From Zopfochytrium polystomum (Eukaryota; Chytridiomycota; Chytridiomycetes; Chytridiales; Chytridiaceae), in the NCBI GenBank assembly GCA_025765615.1, contig JAIVFJ010000250.1, forward strand, positions 25,255 to 89,254: a stretch of 64,000 bases of DNA. The letters run 5' to 3'. The translations under genes and the position numbers were made by a program. Below, in pieces: positions 33,079 through 44,817 of this stretch (within the stretch, counting starts at the first letter, position 1; the number at the start of each line of letters is the position of its first letter). The notes below the pieces were generated by a model that saw nothing but the letters and a program-made list of their open reading frames with translations, made no database searches and had not been told where the DNA came from.

Positions 33079-34432
33079 ACCATGGACCATGGTCCATTAC
33101 TGGACCGATTACTCGCCGTGGTCCAATAGGATAATACCGTCAACTTGTTGTTTTTTCAGCGTGTTGATTTTTTCCTCGATTTTTTTCTTTCTTTTTCCTA
33201 ACGCCACTCTCCCTCTAAACAGCTGCCCTGGAGAAGCAGCCTCATTAATCCAACTTAACCCCCACCGTTCAATAAATGCCAATCTCTAAAATTTAGATTT
33301 GTGTTACCCTGAACATGCGGATCGTAGTCTTGATGTGTGAGTCCAACAGTTGGACCAACACTGTAGTTCCCCGCCATTGGATGCCATAGCTGGATTCAAC
33401 CAAAGATCTCATATTTTTGCTTCATGTCAAGAATACTCCGGTTTTGGAAATCACCTGGTTCACCGGACCACTTCCAAAACCCTCACAGAATGCAAAACTG
33501 CACGAGACACTTTTGCTCGAACATTTGCAGGCAGTTTTTTGTCTGCTCCCCTTCAATTTCAGTGCAAATGTCCCAGTAAATGTGTCGGACGTATTTGTGT
33601 GTTTTGTGAGGGTTTTGGAAGTGACCCATTTTGCACCGCATGGACCTTGCACTAAGGTGGGGAGTTTGAAGCACTGATTCTTCAGCCTGTCTTCTAAAGC
33701 GTCTCGGGAGCTTTGGTGCAAAGGGGTGCTCACTCCTTCTCGGGAGTTGCTATCGTTGCGAACCACACATGTTGGCCTTATGTGTTTTCTCGCTCTCTTT
33801 CCCATCGTCCTCACTCCCCCAGAGTTTCCTCTTCAAAGAATCCGCAAGCGCCTTCCCACCACCGCGGTGGTGATGTTTGAGGAGTCACCAAGGATTGCGC
33901 GTCCAGTTTATCGCAGCACCTATTGGGTGGTCTGCCCACCAAACTTCCCAGAATGACTGCGGTTTCGCGTTTGAGCCACTGAGGTCAGCAATCACTGTGA
34001 TATATTTGCAGCATAATGATATTTGCTGGTTCTTTTTTCGAGGCGAGCTTTCGTAAACCGCATTCTATTATTGATCCATTGTCAAACTTGCCAAAGGGAT
34101 CTCGAAATAGGGAAAAAAAAAAGAAAAAAAAAAAAAACAGTCCTACAAGCACTTTGCAAAGATCTTTGAGTGAACAGAGCGCATGTAGAGTGAAACTCTC
34201 GGCTACTTTTCGCCTAGAGTGCGTCGCAAGAGCAGGTATCGAGAAAGAGGATACAGTGGGGGTGACGTGGGGAGATGATCGTGTGCCAAGTTAAAAAGAA
34301 GAGTAAGTGGAGGAAAATCACACCAAAGACCAAGTGCTTGCGCAACTCCCCCCAGATTCACTTTGGACGAGCCCAGCGCGCCGCTCTCGGTCGACCCTCC
34401 GCGGGCTAAAGCCAAAACCGGTCGCTGTGGAC
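33079..34432. other. Intergenic with hairpin-type repeat
   Basis: 33080-33097 continues CCATGG-rich inverted sequence at the Crypton edge. 33468-33515 and 33583-33630 are imperfect inverted repeats (CACTTCCAAAACCCTCAC and its complement), giving a MITE-like hairpin in about 33430-33660. An A-rich run lies at 34111-34138. The 76-codon frame at 33726-33956 is unrecognised and unsupported. Confidence 0.45.
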
Positions 34433-35580
34433 TCAAAAGTCCGAGTGGGAGACATGGCTGGGACCCTCATCGTCCATGCCGTCGTCGTAATCGTCGTCGG
34501 TCTGGGCCCGGCCCCCGCCCGCGGCCGTCGACGCTGACGCGACGGCCGACGAGGGCGCTCCGACGTTCATCAGCATCATGGGCGGTGGGGCTGGCGCGCT
34601 CATGGGAACAGAAATTGTGGCGGGCACGGGCGGAGGCGGCATGAGCTCGGAGGAAGAGGAGGAGGAGGAGGAGGAGGAGGAGGAGGAGGAGGAGGTTCTG
34701 GCTGATGGGGCGGACTGCGACGGTTTGGTTGTTTTGGAAGCTTTGCGAGGGACGGAGGAGGCCGCGGGTTTCGGCGCTTTCTGCATTTCCAATAAAAATA
34801 AAAATATTTGTTTTGGACGGGATTCTGGTCAGTTCGGTTTGCAACCATGTGAGGGGCGCACTGAATTTTGTCAGTCGCGAACCCGAACCTAACCTTGGGG
34901 ATGATTTGAAAGTTTGTGCCGGTGAGCGCCGCGCGCTCGATGGGAAGGCGGATACCGTACTTTTCGGGGATGAGGGGCAGTGGAATGGCGTTTCGGGTCT
35001 CTGCAATCTCGGCCAACACCTGGCAAGTGCCGAAAAAAAGAAACAAAAAAAAAAGAAAGAAAGAAAGAACGAAAGAGGGGGGATTAATAAGTATGGCGTT
35101 GATGAAACTGTGCACGAGGGATTGCCGCGAGAAGAAAATGGCCCGGCAGTTCGTGCTTGCCTCGCGGGAAGGGACTCCGGTGAACGAGTGCGAGATACTG
35201 CTTTCCACGGCCAGGCGCATGTCGTCGACGTCGATCTCTGTTCGGCCCGAGTGGTCCGCAAACAGCTGTGCGTCCGCGAGGATGTCAAGGATGTAGCGGT
35301 GCATGAACTCGAGGAGCTGCGGCAGGACGCGGGGATCGTAGTCGTCGATGCCCATGGCCTGGATGATCAGCGAGATGAGCTTGGCGTCGCGGGGCAGGTT
35401 CTGCAGGTCCTGCAGCTGCTGAGCGCCCGCCGCCGCCGCGCCCCCAGGGACGGCGAAGGCAGCCGCGCCAGGCTGCTGGCCGGGTAGCTGCGACTGTAAC
35501 TGCGATTGTGCCGCTGCAAGAAGACCAGTGGCGGAGGACGACGATGACGACGATGACGACGCCATCGCAGAAGGGTCCAT
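34433..35580 (-). CDS. TAF9: TFIID/SAGA subunit TAF9
   Basis: Histone-fold subunit of TFIID and SAGA that pairs with TAF6 in the nucleus. Exons 35580-35161, 35019-34894 and 34780-34433 give 297 aa. After a Ser/Gln/Ala-rich leader comes the histone fold: DAKLISLIIQAMGIDDYDPR, LLEFMHRYILDILADAQLFA, IDVDDMRLAVESS. The conserved TAF9 extension SREVLAEIAETRNAIPLPLI with GIRLPIERAALTG crosses the first splice junction. The tail is Ser/Pro-rich and acidic. The first intron (35160-35020) begins with GC (GAG|GCAAGC) and ends in AG. This site is forced by the conserved protein sequence and there is no usable GT nearby. ATG 35634 is an alternative start. Confidence 0.93.
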
Positions 35581-35863
35581 CTTATCGGACAAGGGGGCTT
35601 TGAAGGAAGTCGTTGCAAGCGCGATTGCGACCACCTGGAATTACAATGAGGAAGACACTCGCTTCTCAGCACCGATCGCGAAGGAGAAAAAAAAACCAAA
35701 AAAAAAAAAAGGAAGGAAAGAGGGAACAAAAAGCACCACAACAGACGGTCCAACTGCTTCAGACTCACGCCAACACAACAACCACCACCACCACAACGAA
35801 GAGTGCTTTAATCTTTGGCATCTATAATACCGCCCTCTGAAATTTGGTACACTGAGAGAGAGT

Positions 35864-35864
35864 G

Positions 35865-35953
<89 letters not shown>

Positions 35954-35958
35954 GAGAC
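35864..35958. repeat. (GA)n microsatellite
   Basis: About 95 bases of nearly perfect GA dinucleotides between the 5' end of TAF9 and the 3' end of DMC1. Long dipeptide reading frames over it are artefacts. Confidence 0.95.
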
Positions 35959-36016
35959 TCCCATCAGTTTTGCTGTTATAAAACAAAGTGAGGTAGCAAA
36001 CACATTAAACGAGTTC

Positions 36017-37484
36017 TTAACTGGCTTCGGCCTCCGGAACGGATCTATTTTTGACGGGTAGCACGAAGGTCAAGTGTCAGCTCTTTGGGAACCACAAATC
36101 GGTACAAACTTACGGAGAATCCCATATCCGACAAATTCTTGTTTCGCCGCGCCCTTTTCGAAGGTAGAGGCGAGTTGTGGAAGCGTGGGCAAGAACGTGG
36201 CCACCAATCGGTTTTTTGGGGTCCGCAACAAAGGTTAGGCCGCCGGCTGCAACCAACAAATTCAGCTGTCCGCATTCCCATGAAAACATTGACTCACCGG
36301 GGTCTGAGCACATTTGGTTGGTTATAAAGACAGCAACATTAAACTCCTCGCTTATCCGCATCAATCGCGCCAGCATTTGATTCAGCTTTTGCTGCCGTTC
36401 AGACAACTCTCCACGGCCACAGTAGTCCGTCCTGAACAAAGCAATGATACTGTCAATCACGAGTAGACGGTAGTCACCGCTTTCGGCCATGCGCGCCGCG
36501 ACGTCCACGAGCAAGTCCATTTGCTGCTCGGAATTGAAGGCGCGAGCGATGCTTATGTTTTCGAGGGCTGCTTCACCATCAACACCAAACCGAGTGGCAA
36601 TGGCTCGAATCCGATCGTCTCGAAAAGTTCCCTCAGTGTCGATGAAGGCAGCCTGAATGCAAGCATAGAAATAAAAGCATAGAAACTTGTTAACAGCATG
36701 AGGTAGAGCACGTGCAGCTTCACCTTGCCATTCGCACCTCCCATTGAACCAGGAAGCTGTGCCATCACGCAGAGTGTGTGCGCCAGCTGTGTTTTTTCCC
36801 GTTCGAAACTCGCCAAACGCTTCGGTGATGCTTGCACTTTCCACTCCGCCGCCAAGAATCTTGTCGAGCTCCTTGGCTCCAGTGGATATTTTGACAACGT
36901 GACGTCGCTTGAGGGAATATTCGATGCCGGTCTGGAATCCTGATGGAAGTAGTTTCACGGCTGCCTCCTTGATCTTTTCGATTTTTGCTTCGGTCATGCC
37001 TTTGATCTTGGAAAGGTTTCGGACCTAGGCCGGCGGGGTGAGAAATTTCGCAGGAGTGAAACAAATTCTCCTTACTGTGGTCATTTGAACAGACTGGACG
37101 TACGCCAGAAGCATAGATGTGCGCGGTGTCATGGAAGCGTAGGGTAGCAGATATCAGAGACGCAGAAGGAAGTGGAAACGAGAAAGCATCACGAACTCGA
37201 ATCGTCTGCATGCCAGCTTGCTTCAGCTTTGTGATATCCGCAGCGTTGATTCCCATCGCTTGAAGCTTGTCGATCTCCATAAAGTCCTTATGAAAGGGTT
37301 TAGTCGCAATCGCGAACGCAGATTGTCGTACTGAACTGGATTCTGATGAACGCCAAACAGAAAAGTGTCAGATGATGTTAACCCAAAAACGGGACGCTCG
37401 TTTGACATCTGCGATGACCTGGAAATCGTCCGCCTCTTCCTCCTGGACCATGTCCTCATCCGCGACAACCTGGTCTTCCATCAT
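36017..37484 (-). CDS. DMC1: Meiotic recombinase Dmc1
   Basis: RecA-family strand-exchange protein acting in meiotic nuclei. Exons: 37484-37419, 37286-37197, 37093-37076, 37024-36724, 36652-36298, 36246-36114, 36044-36017. They give about 329 aa once one base is removed. The N-terminus [11 protein letters not shown] marks Dmc1 rather than Rad51. Other landmarks are the HhH segment ([19 protein letters not shown]), [67 protein letters not shown] and [18 protein letters not shown]. Exon 3 is an 18-nt microexon encoding SVQMTT. A run of six A (coding strand, about 36791-36796), one more than the Walker A frame allows, breaks GKT. The C-terminus stops after about 11 residues of the last conserved block, roughly a dozen shorter than in animals; the last junction is the least certain. 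Confidence 0.92.
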
Positions 37485-37978
37485 TGTTTCTGGGTGGTGT
37501 GTGTGTTTTGAAGCCTCTCCGAGTTTGGCCGCCGACTAGCGGGCGCAATGATCGCCGAGGGGGATGACGTGGTGCGGCTTTAAAGGAGTCTGTCTGAGTG
37601 GGAGGGTGCTGAGCCAGCGTGAGTGAAATGAAAGAGTGCCTGAAGCTTTCCAAACACCTTTTTATACTTGCACATCCAGTGTGGGAGCAAATTTGTGCCA
37701 AGCAGAACACGTCAGCACTGAACAAACGGCGTGGCAGCACGCGGTGGTTGAGCCAATCTGAACCAAAGAACGACAGCCGCTGTTCCCATTCAACCAATCC
37801 AGGGGGAAGGGGCGTCATGCTTAGTAATATCTGAAAATGGACGCCCTCGCGCCTTTTTTGGGGAAAGTACTAGTGGTCAGTCTCCTTGGTTGGTAGTGGT
37901 GCAAGATGGTGTTGAGTTTGTCACGTGGAAAATTGTCTGATACGTAAGGCCCTCGATTCGGGGCCGATCGCGACCATC
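37485..37978. promoter_or_regulatory. Shared upstream region of DMC1 and CLUAP1
   Basis: 494 bases separate the divergent starts of DMC1 (minus) and CLUAP1 (plus), so both promoters lie here. I see no clear TATA box or other named motif. Confidence 0.45.
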
Positions 37979-40105
37979 ATGTCGTTTCGGGAGCTTCGGA
38001 GTAAGTGCTCCGAGAGGAAGGGGTGAGGGATGGAGAAGGAGAGAGACAGAGAGAAGGAGCAGAGGCTGGCAGATCGTTCAGGGCGTTGGGCGTGCTGGAC
38101 CGTGTTCCAACACGAACACAACACCAACCACTTCCAATCTAGGCTTCACGGAGAAGATGCGCAGCCTGGGATACCAGAACCTCATCTCTATGGACAGTTT
38201 TCGGTCTCCCAACTTCAACCTGGTCGCAGACGTTCTCGCCTGGCTTGTGAAAAGGTGGGCCCGTTGATCGCTTAACATCTTCTGATCGCTCGTGCAGCTA
38301 CGATCCTTCGTTTGATGTCTTGGATGACATAAGCTCCGAGCAAGACAGAGTCATTTTTATCAAGTCGATCGCCCTTTTTTTGGTAAAGTTTGAATCATTT
38401 TGGGCATCTATCCTCACATCGTTCCCACCAGGCTCAGAAAGCGGGCATCAAACTCAACACTCGAAAGCTTTACATGGCCGACGGATACGCCGTGAAGGAG
38501 CTTTTGAAGCTGACAAACATTCTGTACAGCGCGAGCAAGCAAAAAGACCACGAAGACGAAGTAGGATTCGAGGTCAAATTCATCGCGGCGCGCCTCTAAG
38601 GATGAATTGAATTCTTTCAGGATGCAGTGCGGTCTCCGACGCTGGACCTCACAGGAAAGCTTTTGCAATTGAAGGCTTGCCGCACGCTTGCTTCAGAAAT
38701 CACCGAACAAGGCTCTCAACTGTACGATTCGCTCGCTCGAGAAACCGAGCTCCACGATCTGAGGCAGGAGGTCATTTCAAGACCATTTGAGCTGCGGGCA
38801 ATCGAGCAAGGCGTTTCGCAAGCAGTAGAGGGGTTGAGGGAGCAGATATCGAGCACTCGAGGAGGCTTGGAGAATTTAGCAGCGGATGAAACAAATTTGA
38901 TGGCGAAGATTGAAAAGAAGAAGACCGAGCTGCAGAGAGCTGATAAAAGGTTGAAAAGCCTCCAAGGTGTAAGGTAAGACGTGCGTGAACAAAACGTAGC
39001 TCACGCCGAATTGTTTGCCCTCAGGCCCGCTTATATGGACGAATACGAACGCATTGAGGTTGATCTTGTTAAGCTGTACAACACGTACATGGAAAAGTTT
39101 CGAAATTTGAGCTACTTGGAACAGCAGCTTGACGAGTACAATCGCCAGGAGCAAGACAAGTTTGAGGTGTGTCATCATTGGTTTTCGTTGCGGAGAAATT
39201 CAACTGCTCCAAACTCTTCCAGGAAACCGAAATGACGCTTAGGCGCATGCAGACAAGACTTCGGGAAGAGGAATTAAGCTTGCTCCGAGGAGACAGAGAG
39301 ATACGGGAAACGGTGAAAGGTGGTGGTTTGTTCAGCTCTGCCTCCAACAGGCCAAAGCGACCGCACGGTAGGCGTCGACCACATATTTTCGAGCTCTTCA
39401 AAGCAGATAGTAACACCATTTCAGCGGCAGGTCGTCGCAAGAGGGACGGCCGGGGCCCAGCTGACTCTGACTCCGACGCGATTGATTACGGTGGCAGCGA
39501 TGTAAGGGAATGTTTAAACTCTTTTCGCATGTAACTTACTGAAGGCCGGTCCATTCTCAAATCTTTAGAATATTTCCCTCGGAAGTGGATTGTCGGATGA
39601 CTCGGACGAAATAATGGGCGGCAGGCCCGCCGGACAGCGCAAAAATAGCCAAAGTGTATCGCCAGCGAGGCGAGACGGGGCCGCAAACGGAGACAGTAAT
39701 GGCCCGAGCCGTTCGCAAAGGCGTGACGATCTTGACAGCCAGCGAACGGGAGGCCTTTCTGGCGCAGCAAGAAGTTTGGGCGACGCAGGCGACGGCCCGG
39801 ACGAGTTCGGAGACGACGAAATTGTCGTTGACGGCGAAGACGGCGACGGTCGAGAAGGGCACGGGCAGCGAGGGCACACGAGGCCCGGCGAAGGCCGCGG
39901 TGGTGAAAGGGGGATGCGGCGCTCGGGCAGGCGTTCCGTCGGCCGCGGCGGCGATGAGCAGGACGGTGATTTGGCCCACGAGGACGAGGAAGACGGGGAA
40001 ATTGGAGACGAGGATGACGAGGATTTGGAGGACGACGAGGATGACCAAGAAGGCGACGACGGCGAGGGCGAGGACGACAACGGAGGGGACGACAACGACT
40101 TTTAA
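37979..40105 (+). CDS. CLUAP1: Intraflagellar transport protein CLUAP1/IFT38
   Basis: IFT-B subunit with an N-terminal calponin-homology-like domain and a central coiled coil, needed to build cilia. Nine exons: 37979-38000, 38143-38254, 38298-38382, 38432-38560, 38621-38973, 39025-39166, 39223-39367, 39425-39501, 39569-40105. They sum to 1602 nt, 533 aa. Hallmarks are [70 protein letters not shown], the [11 protein letters not shown] segment and [16 protein letters not shown]. The C-terminal third is long, Gly/Arg-rich then acidic, and ends in the family's typical DNDF. All junctions keep frame. Presence of this gene argues for a flagellated life stage. Confidence 0.95.
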
Positions 40106-40257
40106 TTTCATGGACGCAGTTTCAGTGGAAGCAATGAATGAAAGCAAGAGAAAGCGAGAGAAGAAAGGGAGAGAGACAGAGCCTACAAATTGAAGAAGAG
40201 GAAAAAATCGGCCGAACGAACGACAAGAAAAAAGAAGAAAACAGAAAAAATCCAGCC

Positions 40258-41410
40258 ATGTCCGCCTTCCTGCGCGCCGCCAACCGCAGCTTCCTCGCCC
40301 GCCCCACTGCCCTCGCCGGAGTCTCCCGCCGGGCGTTCTCGGCCGGCTTCATCGCTCGCGGTGGTGAGATTGGGATGGGAGAGGAGGGGAGGACCCTTGA
40401 GGGAGGGAGGGAGGGAGGGAAAGTGAGTGAGGGATCCGTCCATCAGTGATCGGAGTGTACTTCATCGCGTTGGGTTGGCGACAACGATGGGCTCCTCCAG
40501 ATGGCGGTTTCGCCCCTCTTCTCATCCTTGACTCATCCCTTGTCAGCAGTTTCCCAGTCGCGAGTCCTCTCCTCCACTCCTAGCAGAACCCCTCCTCCCC
40601 CCACTCAAGTCCATTGATCGGGGGCGACAGATTCTAACACATCGGCACGACAATCACTGCCACACAACCGTTCCCTTGCGCTTTGATTCCTCCTCCGTCC
40701 ACAGCCCCTGCCCACCACAACGAGCCGGCCGCCACCGAGGTCCCCATTCCGGGTTACCGGAAGGACGGTGAGGTCGCCAAGAACTGGGAGCTCGCGACCG
40801 GTAACGAGCGATACGAGCTCATCAAGAACCTCGAGGGTGTGAAGAACCCGTACGAGAACTTTGTGCCGATCTACCTAACCCAGAAGCCCACGACGAAGAA
40901 CCCGTACATCCTCCGCGGTGACGACCCGGAGCAATACGTCGGATGCACTGGTAAACGTTTCGTTCTCTCATCTCTGCCACAGATTTGTTTGTTGAGAAGA
41001 AGCAAGGGAGACTTGGTTGAGATTCGACCGAGAACTCGCTCTAATTCTTCTCTCTCCTCGCAGGCTTCCCCGCCGAAAGCCACGAGCAGATCTGGCTCAC
41101 TGTCCGACCCCACAAGGGCTTTGACCGGTGCCCCCACTGCGGTAAGTTGTGTGAGGAGTGTTTTGATACGCAGCCTTCCCGCGGCCCATCGCCACGGGAA
41201 GATGCGATCACCCCCCTCTTCCCGTGGGTTTTGTTGCGTCCCCCAGCGGCCCCATCCCAACTTCGGGTCAGCTTGGTTCTGGAGCACTTCTCACACGCTG
41301 CATCCATCTCCTCCCCATGCAAATCCATCCACCCGTCCACCCGTCCATCCGTCCATGTACCGACTGCAGGCAACGTGTTCAAGTACATCCGGAACGAAGG
41401 CCACCACTGA
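40258..41410 (+). CDS. COX4: Cytochrome c oxidase subunit 4 (animal COX5B family)
   Basis: Nuclear-encoded, zinc-binding subunit of respiratory complex IV on the matrix side. Exons 40258-40363, 40705-40950, 41064-41141 and 41370-41410 give 156 aa. The N-terminus (MSAFLRAANRSFLARPTA with RRAFSAGF) is a typical mitochondrial presequence, rich in Arg/Ala/Ser without acids. The body has YRKDGEVAKNWELATGNERY, NPYENFVPIYLTQKPTTKNP, YVGCTGFPAESHEQIWLTV and the zinc site FDRCPHCGNVFKYI. Only 152 bases separate it from the end of CLUAP1 on the same strand. AATAAA at 41474-41479 is the likely poly(A) signal. Confidence 0.95.
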
Positions 41411-41473
41411 TCTGATCGCGTCGCGCGCGGCGGGTGGTTAGGCAATTCAAATCAAACGAACGAAGAAGTTTGG

Positions 41474-41479
41474 AATAAA
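41474..41479 (+). terminator. Poly(A) signal of COX4
   Basis: AATAAA 64 bases after the COX4 stop, followed by an A-rich stretch. Confidence 0.5.
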
Positions 41480-42803
41480 AATAAAAATAAAAAAAAAAGA
41501 ATACAACAAACGAACACCCAAAAAGGACACAATGTGCGTCATCTTTCCGCTGGACAAGTCGCCCAATTGACAAGAGGCTCCCAGCACCTTCCACGCAACA
41601 GCATACAACAATCACCTCCGAAATGGAGCGCTTTCCAGTTTGCAGAATTACAAAGTCCGCAAAGTCCCCCCAGAGCAACCGAGGCATGGCCTGTGTGTGG
41701 TTGTTCGATTTTGACAGCAAGCGGGAAAAGGCGGGCGGGGCTGGCGGGCGGACTTGCTGGCGGCGTTCGAGGAGGAAGATCGACTCTTCGTTAAACGATC
41801 ATGATGGGGAAGGTAGGGTAGGTAGCAGGAACAAATGTACATAAATGTAAAGTGTAAATACGCTCCTCGCCCAAATTGCACACTTAATAACAGAGATGCT
41901 GTTAAGTGGAATGGAAATAGGCATAATTGGAAATGCGGACACGAGTTGTGCGTCTTTCTTTCTTTCTTCCTTTTTTGTTGTTGTTGTTTTTGTGTGGGTT
42001 CTTTCTCCCCGCTCCTGCGCCAACCCAGTCGACCCACCACCACCCGTTCTCCACGAATACGCAAATCGTCTCAATCCAAGGGCTTGTGTCGCACCCATCG
42101 CCGCCACGCCCACGAATACCTATCATCGTCGCTGACGACGACTAAACCACCGAAAAAAAAAAATAACCGATTTGTTCTCGGTCATAAACATCACCCGAGT
42201 CGATGGCTCCAATAGAAATACATCGTGAGTTTTTTTTAGGCGCGCGTTCGTGTCCTGTGGCGCTTCCCACTGTTAATTAAACATTTATGTACAGCGCAGC
42301 ACACCAAGAATAGTCAAAAAAAAGTTAATATAAATATATATATATATACATATGGCAACAAACCTGAACTGCTGCCGCCGAACTGCATCGACCGTTAAAA
42401 AGAGAACGTTCATGCATTCTTATCATCACATCTTCTTATTGACGTTGAGATAATGCAAATCGGTTTGTGTTCCACAATAGTGGAGCAGGCACTGCCCTCC
42501 CCCCACATCTGGGGACAGTTTCATTTATTGCCTCACGCTCATTGTAGCTTTCCGAACTCACCCAACGCTCGATTCTCCCGTCCATTACCCAAAAAACGTT
42601 TCAAAAAAGAAAGAAAAAAAAACACATCGAGAATGACACAAAGGGAGGACCAGGCTCGGCCCACGACGTCCCCGGCCTCGAAATGTGTGCGGGAGCGCGA
42701 CAGAGGCCGCCTCCCGTAAAGATGCTCAACTTCGCTGGCCTTGCTGCTCCTCATTAAGGAACGGTCAGTGTTCAGAACAAAGAATTAGTTTGAAATTGTC
42801 CTG
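41480..42803. other. Intergenic, no gene seen
   Basis: Mixed-composition DNA with TTTG/GTT repeats at about 41950-41995 and an (AT)n patch near 42335-42350. The open frames at 41534-42215 overlap on several frames and match nothing known. Confidence 0.5.
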
Positions 42804-43091
42804 GAGGTGGTCGTGAAATGCGGTCAAGTGGAAAAGGCGGAAATCTTCACTGGGGAAAAAAAAGATTTGATTGGCTGAAAACTTAATGGAGGAAACATTT
42901 TCCTCCATTTCCTTCGCGCAGCTAATCTTGCTCTATTTCTTCTAATTGAGCTAATTCAGCTTATTCACTCAGTCCGAGAGGTGGTCCGTCTCCGCCAGTG
43001 AGAAATTCTTTTTTCTATTTTTTCACTTGCACATGTGCCAGTCTGTGGGAACACTCAAAAACGTTTTCCGCCTTTTCTACTTGAAACGACC

Positions 43092-43093
<2 letters not shown>
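42804..43093. mobile_element. Harbinger-type MITE
   Basis: The right end reads CGCCTTTTCTACTTGAAACGACCTC followed by TAA. Reverse-complemented it matches the terminal repeat of the Harbinger pair (GAGGTCGTTTCAAGT(G/A)GAAAAGGCG). The left end at 42804 is a weaker version (GAGGTGGTCGTGAAATGCGGTCAAGTGGAAAAGGCGG, quoted here as GAGGTGGTCG...AAAAGGCGG). About 290 bp, no coding capacity. Probably a non-autonomous relative that could be mobilised by the same transposase. Confidence 0.6.

Positions 43094-43096
<3 letters not shown>

Positions 43097-43128
<32 letters not shown>
43097..43128. repeat. Poly-A tract
   Basis: Uninterrupted run of about 32 A directly beyond the MITE end, followed by a purine-rich region to about 43280. 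Confidence 0.9.
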
Positions 43129-43130
<2 letters not shown>

Positions 43131-43337
43131 AGAGGAAAATAAAAGGAGAGAAATGATGGTTGTATGACGAGAGGAGACTTGCTTGATGCAGGGGATCTGG
43201 AAGAAGGGAGAAAAAAAAGAAAAAAAAAAAAAAAGAAAGAAAGAACAGAAAGGAGGAGAGACGAAAGAAAAAAGGAAAGAAAGTAAGTGTGTGGGGGGCA
43301 TCCTCTTCCCCAAGACCGCAATCATCCACATCATTCA

Positions 43338-44763
43338 TCAAGCATCCGACAGCGACAGCGGGTCCATGATCTTCGAAATCTGGTCCAGCGACAGCGTCCG
43401 CTCTCGCCGGTGGCCTGCACCCGCTCCGCGCGCGAACGCGGCGGTCGCGTTCGCGGCCCCTCCTAGTGGAGTGGATGCGGCGGCGCTGAAAGGAAACCCC
43501 CCAGCGTTCGGGGCTGCGGCGGCGGCGGTGGCTGCGGTGGCCGCCATTGGCGGTGGCGGTGGTGGGGCCATCGAGAGCGGAGACGGTGGCTGGTGAAAGC
43601 GATGGTCACGGTGGTTGTGGTGGTGGTGGTGCGCTTGGAGAGGGTTGAGGTGCTCGGGCATCGGTGCGGCGGCGGGCGGCTGACCGCCGCCCCAACCGGC
43701 AGCGGCGGCAAAGTACGAGCCGTCTGCAGTCGTCGCAGGGGGTGGTGGTGTCAGCGGCGCACCGAGCGGCGGCGTCGGCAGCGGGTCGACCAGAAACGGG
43801 AACCCGGCTGCGGTGGCGGCGGCGGTCGTGTAGGCGGGAGAGCCGAGTGCCGGAGTGGCCAACGCGCCCACCGACGACGCGGCGGCGGCCGCCGCCGCGC
43901 GCTGAACCGCTACTGTGATTGCCTGGCTGGTGGAGGTCGAATACACGCCACCTAACGGCGGCGTTGTCGCGGCCGGCAGCCGCCGTCCGACGTAGAACGA
44001 CGAGGTGCCCGGGATGGCTTTGGGATTGGTCGGGGGGTGATGCGGGTGGTTTTGGTTTTCGTGACGCGTTGGGGGCGGCGGCGGGGACGCCGAAAGCGAC
44101 GTGGGCGTCGTCGAGGGGAGGCGCTGGGGCCGTTCCGCTGCCAGTGTCGCCGCCCGACGCCGAGGTTGATGTTGCTGGAGTGGAGGTCGTGGTGGCCGCG
44201 GCATCGATTAAGGGATATTCGGCGGTCCCGCTCCGCGCAATTTCGCTCTTTGTGGGAGACTGGGAGCCGGACGACGTTGAGCGTGTGCGCGCCTTGCGCG
44301 CCGCCGCTGCTGACCGCCCTTTCGAGCCGGACCGCTTTGCCGGGTCGTATGGGGTAAAGGATGGCGACGACGGCGGTGGTGGTGGCGGATCGCTGTAGGA
44401 GCGCGCGCGTCTGCCGCTTGGTCCAGCGTGACCGGCGGCGTTCGCAGCTGCGATCCGCGACGCGTGACTGTTCGAGCCGCGCGGCGGTTTTGGCTTGACG
44501 AGCTCAACGTGGTCGATGCGCCAGTACCCGCCGGCACGGCGGTCTGCTTCTTCGCGCTCCTCGCGGACAAAGATCTTGGATATCGAGAGATTGTGGCGGA
44601 TCGAGTTCTGGCGGGGAGATGAGGCGGGGAGTAGAAGTAAAGAGTGTTGGTTGGTGGAGGTGATCATCAAAAGTCAAAATGAATGACGTGGCGTTCAACA
44701 AAATTATAGGTGGCACCTTTTGTTCACTGGACGTGACAACCTTACTTCACTGATCGCACTCTC

Positions 44764-44817
<54 letters not shown>

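Noticed and set aside
33667..33815. Minus-strand 130-codon frame overlapping the hairpin repeat
   Set aside because: It spans both arms of the inverted repeat, as does the plus-strand frame; mirrored frames are expected from the hairpin, not evidence of a gene.
33726..33956. 76-codon plus-strand frame
   Set aside because: No homology recognised, no splice or promoter context, and it lies in repeat-bearing intergenic DNA.
39654..40193. Alternative frame over the CLUAP1 C-terminus
   Set aside because: The CLUAP1 frame is fixed by splice phase and the DNDF end; the other frame is only open because of repetitive acidic codons.
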